Origin: an uncultured Slackia sp.
Lineage (GTDB): Bacteria > Actinomycetota > Coriobacteriia > Coriobacteriales > Eggerthellaceae
Direction of reading: 5' to 3'
NCBI GenBank assembly: GCA_937895975.1
Contig: CALBLG010000095.1
Location: forward strand, 1-22,657
Length of the DNA stretch: 22,657 nucleotides
The notes below the pieces were generated by a model, which saw nothing but the letters and a program-made list of their open reading frames with translations, was not told where the DNA came from and did not search any database. Below, piece by piece: positions 5,830 to 13,459 of this stretch (its first letter is position 1; every line of letters begins with the position of its first letter). The translations under genes were made by a program, and so were the position numbers.

Positions 5830-7632
5830 CTATTTGCCAGCAGCGGCGTTCTCGCCGGCGATTTTGCCGTACACCATGCACATGCCGCAGGACAGGCCCT
5901 TCAACGAGATGGGGTACTGAACGGCGAAGCGGCCACCCTGCGGGGCACCGCAAGCGTACAGGCCCTTGATCTGCTGACGGTTCTCGTCGTAGACATGGCA
6001 TTCGTCGTCGGAATCGAAGCCGCCAAGGTTGCCCAAGGTAAGAGCCGTGCCGCACTCAGCAGCGTAGAACGGGCCATTTTCCAGGGCGAACAGACGCTGC
6101 GAGCTCTTGAAGAAGTCGGTGTCTTCGCCAGCCTTGCACAGTTCGTTGTAGCGCTCGATGGATTTCTTGGCCTCGGCAACGTCGATGCCGTCAATCTTGG
6201 AAAGCAGCTCGTCGATGGTATCGGCCTTCAGGCAGCGGCCCTCTTCGACGGCGGTGTCGATGTCTTTCTGGGTACGCACATTGATGCGCAGGCCGGAAGC
6301 GGTGTACTCGGGCAGCTCTTCCTCGCGATAGATGCACGCAACGCCATGGGCAGCAGGGAAGTACTTCAGCTGCTCGGGCCATTTGGCGTCGAAGAACTGG
6401 TAAGCCTTGCGCTGCGGCTGAAGCTCGACCTGGTTCTCGAGCTGCTGGCCGGGAATGTCTTCGTTCATGAAGCGCTTGCCATGCAGGTTCAGCCACAAGA
6501 AGCCATTGTTGCCGATGACGCCACGGCCGTCAGCGCCAGCGCCGCCGCCCATGTGGTGGATGACGGGGGCATGCCACTGCTCGATGTGAGCACCAGCCCA
6601 AGCGCCCATCTTGTGGCCCTCGCCGATGTTGGTGTAGTTGCCGTCGGAATCCATGTCGAGGGACAGAATCTGGATGCCGTTCTCGATGCACTGGGGCGCA
6701 TAGAACTTCATCATGTCCTCGTTGGCAAGATAGTCGCCAGTAGCGAGGATGACGCTCTTCGCGTTGATCTTGATGTACTTCTCGGAGCCGGTCTTCTGGG
6801 CATAGATGCCGGTCACGGTGCCATCAGAATCCTGGATGAGCTCGATGCCCTTGGTCTCGTAGCGCACGTCGGCGCCGGCGTCGATAGCGCACTGCAGGTT
6901 GTCCTGCATAACGGTGGCCAAGCTGCTGAAGCCGACGGACGTCGGGTAGCACGGCAGGTCTTCCTTGGTGTAGTCATAGGTCTCGGGCACGGGATACATG
7001 TAGGGGAACATGTAGTTCTTCTGGCTGGCCTCGGGAATCTCGGCATAGCTCTCGGGAGCGATGTAGAGGTCCTTGGAACCGGCGACGAACCAGTCGAGAG
7101 CCTCGCCCGACTTGTCATAGTAGGTGGAAATGATGGACTGGTTCACATGGTGAGAGCACTCTTCCATGTGCATATTGACGACCATCTTCTTGTCGAGGAA
7201 GCCATCGCCGCGGCCCCATTTTGCCTGAGTCTGGCCACCGAAGATAGCCATATCGGAAGCGACGGAGTTCAGCTTCGGCGAAGACTCCAGCGCGACGACC
7301 TTCGCGCCCGCCTCGGCGGCGGCGCGAGTCGCGGGCACGCCAGCGGCGCCCAGGCCAACGACGACGACGTCGGCGTCGACGGTCTCTTCAACGTCGGAAT
7401 CGGAAATCTGGGGCTTCTCGCCCAGCCACGGCATGGTGCCGGTGCCGTCAAAGCCCATCGTGGACTCGGAAGAAGCAGTGGCGGTTTTCGCGTCGGACGA
7501 CTTGCTGTCGCTCTTGGAGCTGGAGCTGCTCGGCGAGCAGGCGCTCAGGCCCGCCATGCCAGCGAGCGCAGCGCCCGCGACAGCAGCGCCAGACAAGAAG
7601 TTGCGGCGGCTCATACCAGTTTCGATGCTCAT
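5830..7632 (-). CDS. Tat-exported FAD-dependent reductase lipoprotein (fumarate-reductase-like)
   Basis: The 600-residue flavoprotein resembles the catalytic subunit of soluble fumarate and urocanate reductases. The N-terminus has a Tat motif (SRRNFL, residues 8-13), a hydrophobic stretch and a lipobox LSAC (Cys32), so it should be exported folded and tethered outside. A Ser-rich linker leads to the FAD dinucleotide fold (VVVVGLGAAG; GLGAAG at 93-98). The substrate-domain motif GKRFMNED lies near residue 386, and the C-terminal FAD segment ends with GLSCGMCMVYGKIAGE. No CxxCH haem site is present, so electrons must come from a separate donor. By eye, the position of the fumarate-reductase proton-donor Arg (after RFxNE) is not Arg, so the substrate is probably not fumarate. 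GGGAGG precedes the ATG at 7632. Confidence 0.88.
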   Translation of the reverse strand: MSIETGMSRRNFLSGAAVAGAALAGMAGLSACSPSSSSSKSDSKSSDAKTATASSESTMGFDGTGTMPWLGEKPQISDSDVEETVDADVVVVGLGAAGVPATRAAAEAGAKVVALESSPKLNSVASDMAIFGGQTQAKWGRGDGFLDKKMVVNMHMEECSHHVNQSIISTYYDKSGEALDWFVAGSKDLYIAPESYAEIPEASQKNYMFPYMYPVPETYDYTKEDLPCYPTSVGFSSLATVMQDNLQCAIDAGADVRYETKGIELIQDSDGTVTGIYAQKTGSEKYIKINAKSVILATGDYLANEDMMKFYAPQCIENGIQILSLDMDSDGNYTNIGEGHKMGAWAGAHIEQWHAPVIHHMGGGAGADGRGVIGNNGFLWLNLHGKRFMNEDIPGQQLENQVELQPQRKAYQFFDAKWPEQLKYFPAAHGVACIYREEELPEYTASGLRINVRTQKDIDTAVEEGRCLKADTIDELLSKIDGIDVAEAKKSIERYNELCKAGEDTDFFKSSQRLFALENGPFYAAECGTALTLGNLGGFDSDDECHVYDENRQQIKGLYACGAPQGGRFAVQYPISLKGLSCGMCMVYGKIAGENAAAGK

Positions 7633-7913
7633 GGTGAATCCTCCCTTTGGATTGCGCAGCCCCCTCTGGCTGCCTTAATACCATGTGGCCTTTCGGCCTG
7701 AATCGTTGGCCCGGAAGGCGCGTGCCTTGCCGAACCGATGGCCACAATTATGCCTACGCGCGGGGGCTCGCGCATCGTCAGCCATGGCTGAAATGGGAGG
7801 TTTAGGTCAACTTTGCTAATGTGAACCAAATGTGCTGAATTTATCGTTTTCCCAGATAAAGAAGGTCAACACTTATGGATGATGATCGTTTTCAAAACAA
7901 CGCAGGACCATAT
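7633..7913 (-). promoter_or_regulatory. Leader and upstream region of the first reductase
   Basis: No coding frame is seen. The stretch before the start folds into several small GC-rich stems, for example GGCC/GGCC near 7687-7698. A 14-bp perfect palindrome TCAGCCATGGCTGA lies at 7778-7791. The octamer AGGTCAAC occurs twice in direct orientation (7804-7811 and 7863-7870). A possible minus-strand -10, CATAAT, lies at 7747-7752 without a clear -35. The palindrome and direct repeats are candidate regulator sites only. Confidence 0.35.
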
Positions 7914-8027
7914 AAGACAGCGAGAGGCCCACTCGCGGAGCAAATTGCCTTGAAAGAGGAGCGACGCGTACTTCGGTACGCGAGCGACGATTGAAAGGCA
8001 AGTTGCCCGCGAGGGGGCCTCGCAGCG
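7914..8027 (-). repeat. Long covarying palindrome, family 1, copy C
   Basis: The outer arms pair 7920-7938 with 8007-8023 (GCGAG, GGCCC and CTCGCGG blocks, two small bulges). Inner arms include CAAATTGCCTT with AAGGCAAGTTG. The apex CGCGTAC-TTCG-GTACGCG is at 7965-7982. The 25 bases around the apex (7961-7985) are identical to copy B (5724-5748), whereas the arms are unrelated in sequence. It lies downstream of dapH in the same orientation. Confidence 0.85.
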
Positions 8028-8036
8028 GCAGCTCAA

Positions 8037-8060
8037 TTCGCCGTTCGGCAGAACGGCGAA
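8037..8060 (-). terminator. Hairpin just past dapH
   Basis: TTCGCCGTTC (8037-8046) pairs with GAACGGCGAA (8051-8060) directly after the dapH stop. It lacks a clear U tract on the minus strand. It has the same CGTTC/GAACG upper stem as four other gene-end hairpins here. Confidence 0.55.
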
Positions 8061-8061
8061 A

Positions 8062-8781
8062 CTACAAAGTACGCAGGGCATCAACGAGCGCGGTTTTGCC
8101 TTCGGTCTTCGCGTCTTTCATCTTGATGACCTTCGCGGGAACGCCGGCAACCACGGCGCCCGCGGGAACATCGTTCACCACAACAGCCCCCGCGGCAACC
8201 ACGGCGCCTTCGCCCACGCGGCAACCTTCCAACACGACGGCATTCGCGCCAATCATAACGTTGTCCTCGACAACGACCGGGGTGGCGCTTGCAGGCTCAA
8301 CCACGCCGGCGAGCACCGTGCCGGCGCCGATGTGGCAATGCTTGCCAACGATGGCGCGGCCACCCAGCACCACGCCCATGTCAATCATGGTGCCTTCGCC
8401 GATCACGGCGCCGATATTAATCACGGCGCCCATCATGATGACGGCATTGTCACCAATTTCGACCTGATCGCGAATAATCGCGCCCGGTTCGATGCGCGCG
8501 TTGATTTCCTTCATATCGAGCATGGGAACCGCGGAATTGCGGCAATCGTTTTCGACTTCGTAGTAGTCGAAGGCGTCGGCATTGGCCTCGAGCACTGGCT
8601 TGATGTCGCCCCAATCGGCAAACACGATTTTACCCTTGCGACCGCCGAACACCTTCACGTCGCCCTTCGCGGCAGAGGCTTTGTAATCGATCTTCTTGCC
8701 GGGCTTTTCGCGAATGTACACCTTCACCGGCGTCTTCTTCTCGGACGTGGCAATGAAGTTGATGATTTCTTCCGCGTTCAT
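8062..8781 (-). CDS. dapH: Tetrahydrodipicolinate N-acetyltransferase
   Basis: DapH transfers acetyl from acetyl-CoA to tetrahydrodipicolinate, opening the acetyl branch of diaminopimelate/lysine synthesis. The 239-residue protein has an N-terminal helical domain (MNAEEIINFIATSEKKTPVKV) and a left-handed beta-helix of hexapeptide repeats from about residue 92 (RIEPGAIIRDQVEIGDNAVI, VINIGAVIGEGTMIDMGVVL). It ends in VNDVPAGAVVAGVPAKVIK. The wording and length match DapH of Bacillus closely, and not the longer succinyl-transferring DapD. AGGAAAGG precedes the ATG at 8781, and it starts 12 bp after dapB. It is the last gene of the riboswitch-led lysine operon. Confidence 0.94.
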   Translation of the reverse strand: MNAEEIINFIATSEKKTPVKVYIREKPGKKIDYKASAAKGDVKVFGGRKGKIVFADWGDIKPVLEANADAFDYYEVENDCRNSAVPMLDMKEINARIEPGAIIRDQVEIGDNAVIMMGAVINIGAVIGEGTMIDMGVVLGGRAIVGKHCHIGAGTVLAGVVEPASATPVVVEDNVMIGANAVVLEGCRVGEGAVVAAGAVVVNDVPAGAVVAGVPAKVIKMKDAKTEGKTALVDALRTL

Positions 8782-8793
8782 GTTGTTCCTTTC

Positions 8794-9510
8794 CTAAAAC
8801 ATGAGTTCGTCGAAATTATAGAAGCCAGGCTCGCGCGTAACGAGCTTCTTAGCGGCGGCCACGGCGCCCGTCGCAAAAATGCGGCGGCTCGTGGCGCGGT
8901 GGGTCAACGCGACTTCCTCGTCTTGGCCGAAGAAATGCACCGTATGGGTGCCCGCGACCGTGCCGCCGCGCAGCGCGTGCACGCCGATTTCCTTTTCGGG
9001 GCGCTTGCCGCACATTCCCTCGCGACCATACACCACATCGTATTCGTCGTTGGGGTTCACGGCGGAAAGCAGAAGCTTCGCGGTGCCGCTGGGCGCGTCG
9101 ACCTTCTGGTTGTGATGCGTTTCAACGATTTCGATATCGAAGCCGGGCAGTTCCTTGGCAGCCTGGGCGGCTAGGTGGCGCAACACGGCTACGCCGAGCG
9201 AATAGTTGGCGCTATGGATGACGGGCATGGTTTCGCCAAGCGCCTTGATGCGAGCCATTTCGGCTTCGTCATAGCCCGTGGTGCCACTGACGAGCGCCGC
9301 GCCCGTGCGTTTCACATACGCCTCGACCAAATCGAGCATGCTTTTATGAGAAAAATCGATAACCACGCCCGCAGCAGGCGCCGCCTCAAGCAAATCGTTC
9401 TTGTTGTCGATTCCAATAACGCCGACAAGATCGAGTTCTTCGTCGGCCTCGACAAGCTCGCGAATAATGGTTCCCATGCGGCCATCGCCGACAATAAGGA
9501 CTTTAGTCAT
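8794..9510 (-). CDS. dapB: 4-hydroxy-tetrahydrodipicolinate reductase
   Basis: DapB reduces hydroxy-tetrahydrodipicolinate with NAD(P)H in lysine and peptidoglycan precursor synthesis. The 238-residue protein shows the nucleotide-binding loop GDGRMG (residues 8-13), GTTG (76-79), and the catalytic signature HHNQKVDAPSGTA (His132, His133, Lys136). The ATG at 9510 is chosen because GGAG lies at proper spacing before it; a TTG four codons upstream overlaps that site. It is somewhat short for the family. The gap to dapA holds two long palindromes, so it is probably read from the same transcript through these structures. Confidence 0.95.
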   Translation of the reverse strand: MTKVLIVGDGRMGTIIRELVEADEELDLVGVIGIDNKNDLLEAAPAAGVVIDFSHKSMLDLVEAYVKRTGAALVSGTTGYDEAEMARIKALGETMPVIHSANYSLGVAVLRHLAAQAAKELPGFDIEIVETHHNQKVDAPSGTAKLLLSAVNPNDEYDVVYGREGMCGKRPEKEIGVHALRGGTVAGTHTVHFFGQDEEVALTHRATSRRIFATGAVAAAKKLVTREPGFYNFDELMF

Positions 9511-9531
9511 TTTTTGCTCCAATCAACCTGA

Positions 9532-9607
9532 CGATTTGGCGTTCGGCATATACGCGTCGAGATGCTGCGCAGCTTATGGAGACGCGCGTGCGCCGAACGC
9601 CAAATCG
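9532..9607 (-). repeat. Long palindrome, family 2, copy 2
   Basis: A perfect 16-bp outer stem pairs CGATTTGGCGTTCGGC (9532-9547) with its complement (9592-9607). The inner stem CGCGTC/GACGCG (9553-9558, 9581-9586) has the same centre. The apex holds TGCGCAGCTT (9566-9575), shared with copy 1. It lies directly upstream of the dapB ribosome binding site. Confidence 0.85.
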
Positions 9608-9616
9608 CAATCGTCA

Positions 9617-9694
9617 GCTTCGCTGCGGAGAGCGTGTGCACGGCATAAGGTTGCGCAGCTTCTGAAGCCATGCATGCGCTCCCAGCGGCGAAGC
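9617..9694 (-). repeat. Long palindrome, family 2, copy 1
   Basis: GCTTCGC (9617-9623) pairs with GCGAAGC (9688-9694), and the stem continues imperfectly inward (GCGGAGAGCG region with CGCTCCCAGC). The apex carries TGCGCAGCTT (9652-9661), the same ten bases as in copy 2, while the arms are unrelated. It follows the dapA stop by about 12 bases. Confidence 0.7.
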
Positions 9695-9706
9695 GACCGG
9701 GATACG

Positions 9707-10597
9707 CTAGATGATGCCCGCGTTGCGCATTGCTTCGGCAATTTGGGCCTTGGCGACGGCGCTGGGCTCGCACAGCGGCTGGCGATACACGGCTTTGCCG
9801 AATCCCATGAGCTCCAGCGCGTATTTTACGGGAATGGGATTAACCTCGCAGAACAGCGAATCGACCAATTCGATGCCTGCAAGCTGGGTTTTCAGCGCAG
9901 CTTCATGGTCGCCGGCAAGCCATGCGTGGCACATGTCGTGCACCTCTTTCGGCTGCACGTTTGCCCAGACCGAAATAACGCCGCGGCTGCCCAAGGCCAT
10001 CATGGGCAACACGATATCGTCGTTGCCCGAGAACATGCAGAAATCGTCAGACAGGTAGCGGGCGATTTTCGTCGCGTAACCAATATTGCCCGATGCCTCT
10101 TTGATGCCGAACGCATTGGGGTGCTTCGCCAGGCGCGCAACGTTGTGTTCAGAGATAGAACATCCCGTGCGACCAGGCACGTTGTACAAAATGCACGGAA
10201 CATCGACCGAATCGAGCACCGTGGTGAAATGGCGATAGATGCCCTCTTCGTTCGACTTGTTGTAATACGGCGTGATGAGGAGCAGGCCGTCGGCGCCCAT
10301 CTTCTGGAAGCTGAGGCTTTTCTCGAGCATGGTCTCGGTGCTGTTCGAGCCGCTGCCGGCGATAACAGGGACGCGGCCCGCCACGCGGTCGACGACGAAT
10401 TTGCACACCTCATCGTCTTCTTCATGCGACATCGTGGACGACTCGCCCGTGGTTCCAAGCGTCAAAAGCGCATCGGTGCCGTTTTCCAAATGAAAATCGA
10501 CCAAACGGCCCAACGCATCGAAATCGACGCTGCCGTCCTCAGAGAACGGCGTGATGAGAGCGACGACGGAGCCGCTCAAACCTTCCATAGTTGCCAT
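9707..10597 (-). CDS. dapA: 4-hydroxy-tetrahydrodipicolinate synthase
   Basis: DapA condenses pyruvate with aspartate semialdehyde, the first committed lysine step. The 296-residue TIM-barrel protein has GTTGES (48-53), YNVPGRTG (from Tyr138) and the Schiff-base lysine in GIKEASG (Lys166). Length and start (ALITPFSEDGSVD near the N-terminus) are typical. AAAGGA lies six bases before the ATG at 10597. It begins 29 bp after the lysA stop, in the same operon. Confidence 0.96.
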   Translation of the reverse strand: MATMEGLSGSVVALITPFSEDGSVDFDALGRLVDFHLENGTDALLTLGTTGESSTMSHEEDDEVCKFVVDRVAGRVPVIAGSGSNSTETMLEKSLSFQKMGADGLLLITPYYNKSNEEGIYRHFTTVLDSVDVPCILYNVPGRTGCSISEHNVARLAKHPNAFGIKEASGNIGYATKIARYLSDDFCMFSGNDDIVLPMMALGSRGVISVWANVQPKEVHDMCHAWLAGDHEAALKTQLAGIELVDSLFCEVNPIPVKYALELMGFGKAVYRQPLCEPSAVAKAQIAEAMRNAGII

Positions 10598-10626
10598 ATC
10601 TTTTCCTTTCAGCGGTCAGACGTCGC

Positions 10627-11925
10627 TTATTTCCGCTTCAACTTCTCGGTATCGTATGGGGCATTTTGCAGCAGCTCGTCGCAACCATAGAGCGTGGCGA
10701 AGTAGTCGGCCATGGTTTCGGCTCGGCGAATCAGCTGCACGCTGCCATCTTCGTGAAGCAGCAGCTCAGCGCTGCGAAGCTTGCCGTTGTAGTTGTATCC
10801 CATGGAATGTCCATGGGCGCCCGTGTCGTGAATGACCAGCACATCGCCGTCTTCGATTTCGGGCAGCGCGCGGTCGATGGCAAACTTGTCGTTGTTCTCG
10901 CACAAGCCGCCCACCACGTCGTACGTATGGTCGCACGGCGCGTTTTCCTTGCCGGCAACCGTAATGTGATGGTATGAGCCATACATCGCGGGGCGCATGA
11001 GGTTCGCAGCGCACGCATCCACGCCGACATATTCCTTATATATATGTTTGTGGTGAATGGCGGTGGTTACCAAGCAACCATACGGGCCCATCATGAAGCG
11101 ACCCATCTCGGTGAAAATCGCCACATCGCCCATGCCGGCTGGCACGAGCACTTCTTCGTACACGCGGCGCACGCCTTCGCCAATCGCTCGAATGTCGTTG
11201 GGTTGCTGGCCGGGCTCGTAAGGAATTCCTACGCCGCCCGACAGGTTGATGAACTTGATGTGTGCGCCCGTTTCGCGCTGCAAATCGACGGCCAGTTTGA
11301 ACAGCACGCCCGCGAGCTCGGGATAGTAATCGTTGGTCACGGTGTTGCTGCACAGGAACGCATGAATGCCGAATTCCTTGGCGCCTTTGGCCTTCAGCAT
11401 GCGAAACGCCTCGAACAGCTGCTCGGTGGTCATGCCATATTTTGCATCGCCCGGATTGTCCATGATGCCATTGGAAATCTCAAACAGACCGCCGGGGTTG
11501 TAGCGACAGCTGATGGTTTCGGGGATATGTCCGATAGTTTGCTCGAGGAAATCGATGTGCGAAATATCATCGAGGTTGATGATGGCGCCCAGCTTGTCGG
11601 CCAGCTGGTAGTCGGCAGCAGGTGTTTCGTTCGACGAAAACATAATGTCGTGCCCGCCGATGCCCATGGCGTCGCACAGCTGCAGCTCGGTGGCCGACGA
11701 GCAATCGCACCCGCAGCCATAATCGCGCAGAATATTGATGAGGAACGGATTGGGTGTGGCCTTCACCGCGAAATACTCCTTGAAACCCGGGTTCCACGAG
11801 AACGCATCGCGCACGGCTTCCATGTTGCGGCGAATGCCCGCCTCGTCGTACAGGTGAAACGGCGTAGGATACTGCTCGATAATCTCATCGAGCTGGGCCT
11901 TCGTGACGAAGGGTTGCTTGTTCAT
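10627..11925 (-). CDS. lysA: Diaminopimelate decarboxylase
   Basis: LysA decarboxylates meso-diaminopimelate to lysine with pyridoxal phosphate. The 432-residue protein has the alanine-racemase-type barrel with the PLP lysine in YFAVKATPNP (Lys55), followed by GCGCDCSSATEL. NLSGGVGIPY and a C-terminal domain with VDACAANLMRPAMYG and VVGGLCENNDKFA complete the signature. AGGAAAGG precedes the ATG at 11925. It is the first gene behind the lysine riboswitch and terminator, so lysine should shut down its own last step and the dap genes behind it. Confidence 0.95.
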   Translation of the reverse strand: MNKQPFVTKAQLDEIIEQYPTPFHLYDEAGIRRNMEAVRDAFSWNPGFKEYFAVKATPNPFLINILRDYGCGCDCSSATELQLCDAMGIGGHDIMFSSNETPAADYQLADKLGAIINLDDISHIDFLEQTIGHIPETISCRYNPGGLFEISNGIMDNPGDAKYGMTTEQLFEAFRMLKAKGAKEFGIHAFLCSNTVTNDYYPELAGVLFKLAVDLQRETGAHIKFINLSGGVGIPYEPGQQPNDIRAIGEGVRRVYEEVLVPAGMGDVAIFTEMGRFMMGPYGCLVTTAIHHKHIYKEYVGVDACAANLMRPAMYGSYHHITVAGKENAPCDHTYDVVGGLCENNDKFAIDRALPEIEDGDVLVIHDTGAHGHSMGYNYNGKLRSAELLLHEDGSVQLIRRAETMADYFATLYGCDELLQNAPYDTEKLKRK

Positions 11926-11949
11926 GCGCTGCCTTTCCTCAAATCAACC

Positions 11950-11980
11950 TGGGACATTTGCCCCTGAGGAAAATGTCCCA
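11950..11980. repeat. Palindrome between riboswitch terminator and lysA
   Basis: TGGGACATTT (11950-11959) and AAATGTCCCA (11971-11980) form a perfect 10-bp stem with an 11-base loop. On the minus strand it is followed by CAGGTTGATT and then the lysA ribosome binding site. The same ten bases lie between the family 2 palindrome and dapB. Confidence 0.75.
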
Positions 11981-11992
11981 CCTGTCGCGCCA

Positions 11993-12030
11993 ATAAAAAA
12001 ACGCCAGCAAGGCGGCCGGCCTTACTGGCG
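11993..12030 (-). terminator. Riboswitch-controlled terminator upstream of lysA
   Basis: CGCCAGTAAGGC pairs with GCCTTGCTGGCG (minus strand; one mismatch, 5-base loop) and TTTTTTTA follows. It lies between the lysine aptamer and lysA on the same strand, so it is the expression platform and not a gene end. Confidence 0.9.
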
Positions 12031-12061
12031 TCGAATGCGCGGCCAGCAGCCACGCGCAAAA

Positions 12062-12231
12062 CGGTTCACAGCAAGATAGCGCACCTGCAACTTTGCAGAC
12101 AGTCTTGCGGGTGTTTCCCGCAAGCCCATTCGCGCGCCGCGCCCGACCCGCGAATTCGGCGGGCTTGCCTCGCTTCGGGTTCATAGCCTGCCGGCTCGCC
12201 CGATGCCCTTCGCACCCGCGCCTCTATCGTT
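12062..12231 (-). promoter_or_regulatory. Lysine riboswitch (L box)
   Basis: On the minus strand the aptamer opens with GATAGAGGCGCG, contains GCCCGCCGAA in its middle, and closes with GACTGTCTGCA, TGCAGG and GCGCTATCTT. These match the conserved core of the L box (GATAGAGGTGCGAA, GCCGCCGAAG, GGCTGTC and GCTATCT). P1 is GATAG with CTATC. A terminator and then lysA follow. Lysine binding would favour termination of the lysA-dapA-dapB-dapH transcript. Confidence 0.92.
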
Positions 12232-12237
12232 CGAATG

Positions 12238-12266
12238 AAACTACCACTTTAGTGTGGTGGAGTCAA
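12238..12266 (-). promoter_or_regulatory. Promoter of the lysine operon
   Basis: TTGACT (minus strand, 12261-12266), a 17-bp spacer and TAGTTT (12238-12243) place the transcript start about at the first bases of the riboswitch. Confidence 0.75.
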
Positions 12267-12277
12267 TTATCGGGGGA

Positions 12278-12283
12278 TATAAT
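12278..12283 (+). promoter_or_regulatory. -10 box of the M20 deacetylase gene
   Basis: A perfect TATAAT lies 40 bases before the start codon. No good -35 is seen. It is back to back with the lysine operon promoter, so one factor bound between them could affect both genes. Confidence 0.5.
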
Positions 12284-12322
12284 GCGCGAGAAACCAAGGA
12301 ACCTTTGAATGAAGGGGCACAT

Positions 12323-13459
12323 ATGACCGCTGTCACCGCCGCCGCGCGCGAATTCGCCGAGCCCACGCTTGCCGACCTCACGAAATTCCGCCGCGATTTG
12401 CACCAGATCCCCGAGGTCGATTTCGACCTGCCCAAAACCATCGCCTATGTGCATTCCGTTATCGACGATTTGCCCTGCGTGGTATTCGAGCCGTGCGCGT
12501 CCACGGTATGCGCGTGGTTCGATCGCGGCAGCGAGCACGCAACCGCTATCCGCACCGATATGGACGCGCTGCCCGTAACCGAAAAATCGGGCGTGGAATT
12601 CTGTTCGACGCACAAGGGGCAGATGCACGCCTGCGGCCACGACGGCCACATGGCCATGGCGCTGGGACTGGCCAAGCACATCGCCGCAAACCTCGATTCG
12701 CTCGAGCGCAGCGTGCTTATCGTGTTCCAGCCGGCCGAAGAAACCACGGGCGGCGCGCAGTTCATTTGCGAATCGGGAGTATTCGAAAAATACTGCGTCG
12801 ACCGCATTTTCGGCTTCCATCTGTGGCCCGATTTGCCGAAGGGCCAAATCGCAAGCCGTCCAGGCGCGCTGCTCGCCGCGACGAGCGAGTCGACATTCAC
12901 GTTCCACGGCAAGGCGACCCACATCGCCAAGGCCGAAGACGGAGCCGATTCCATGGAAGCGGGCATGCGTTTCATTTTAGAAGCGTATGACTACATGGCG
13001 GAGCGAGCCGAGGAAGAGCCGTGCACGTTCAAGTGCGGCCTTCTGGAAAGCGGCCAGGCCCGCAACGTGATTTCGTCGCGCACCTACATCGAGGGAACGC
13101 TGCGCACGTTCAGCGAAAAGATGGGCGCCGAGGCGAAGGTCGCGCTGCGCGAAATCGCTGAACGGCGCGCCGCCGAAGCAGGCTGCACGGTAGACGTTGA
13201 CTTCAGCGAAGGCTACCCGCCAGTCGTTAACAACGAGGAGCTGTTCGAACTGGCGACACAGCACATTGATGTGGCCGAGTTGCCCAAACCGTTGCTTATC
13301 GCGGAAGATTTCGCGTTCTATCAGCGTCACTTGCCAGGCGTGTTCCTGCTGCTGGGAACCGGCACGGGCATTCCGTTGCATGCCGATACCTTCAATTTCA
13401 ACGAAGAAGTGCTGATGGCGGGATTGGAAACCTACAAAAAGTTGATCCGTATTCCGTAA
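12323..13459 (+). CDS. M20 amidohydrolase, probable N-acetyldiaminopimelate deacetylase
   Basis: The 378-residue M20 metallopeptidase carries the metal-site motifs MHACGHDGHMA (Cys104, His106, Asp107, His109), FQPAEE (Glu139, Glu140) and FGFHLWP (His166). RTDMDALP (77-84) and a late GIPLHAD are also present. By family it removes an acyl group from an amino acid. Divergent transcription from a lysine operon with acetyl-type dapH, and resemblance to Bacillus YkuR, favour N-acetyl-LL-diaminopimelate as substrate. A general N-acyl amino acid or hippurate hydrolase cannot be excluded. The ATG at 12323 has GAAGGGG before it, and the TATAAT at 12278 rules out the upstream GTG. Confidence 0.85.
   Translation: MTAVTAAAREFAEPTLADLTKFRRDLHQIPEVDFDLPKTIAYVHSVIDDLPCVVFEPCASTVCAWFDRGSEHATAIRTDMDALPVTEKSGVEFCSTHKGQMHACGHDGHMAMALGLAKHIAANLDSLERSVLIVFQPAEETTGGAQFICESGVFEKYCVDRIFGFHLWPDLPKGQIASRPGALLAATSESTFTFHGKATHIAKAEDGADSMEAGMRFILEAYDYMAERAEEEPCTFKCGLLESGQARNVISSRTYIEGTLRTFSEKMGAEAKVALREIAERRAAEAGCTVDVDFSEGYPPVVNNEELFELATQHIDVAELPKPLLIAEDFAFYQRHLPGVFLLLGTGTGIPLHADTFNFNEEVLMAGLETYKKLIRIP

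Noticed and set aside
5581..7701. 706-codon + strand frame opposite the first reductase
   Set aside because: It is an antisense shadow: the minus strand encodes a clear Tat flavoprotein with a good start site, and the + frame has no recognisable domain and runs through palindrome B.
5110..8027. CRISPR array or insertion sequence made of the repeats
   Set aside because: The repeats are few, widely spaced, palindromic over their whole length and have no regular spacers; no transposase or cas gene is present.
11993..12030. Terminator of an unknown minus-strand gene upstream of lysA
   Set aside because: No gene lies between it and the divergent + strand gene; the stretch before it is the lysine riboswitch, so it is the switch terminator.
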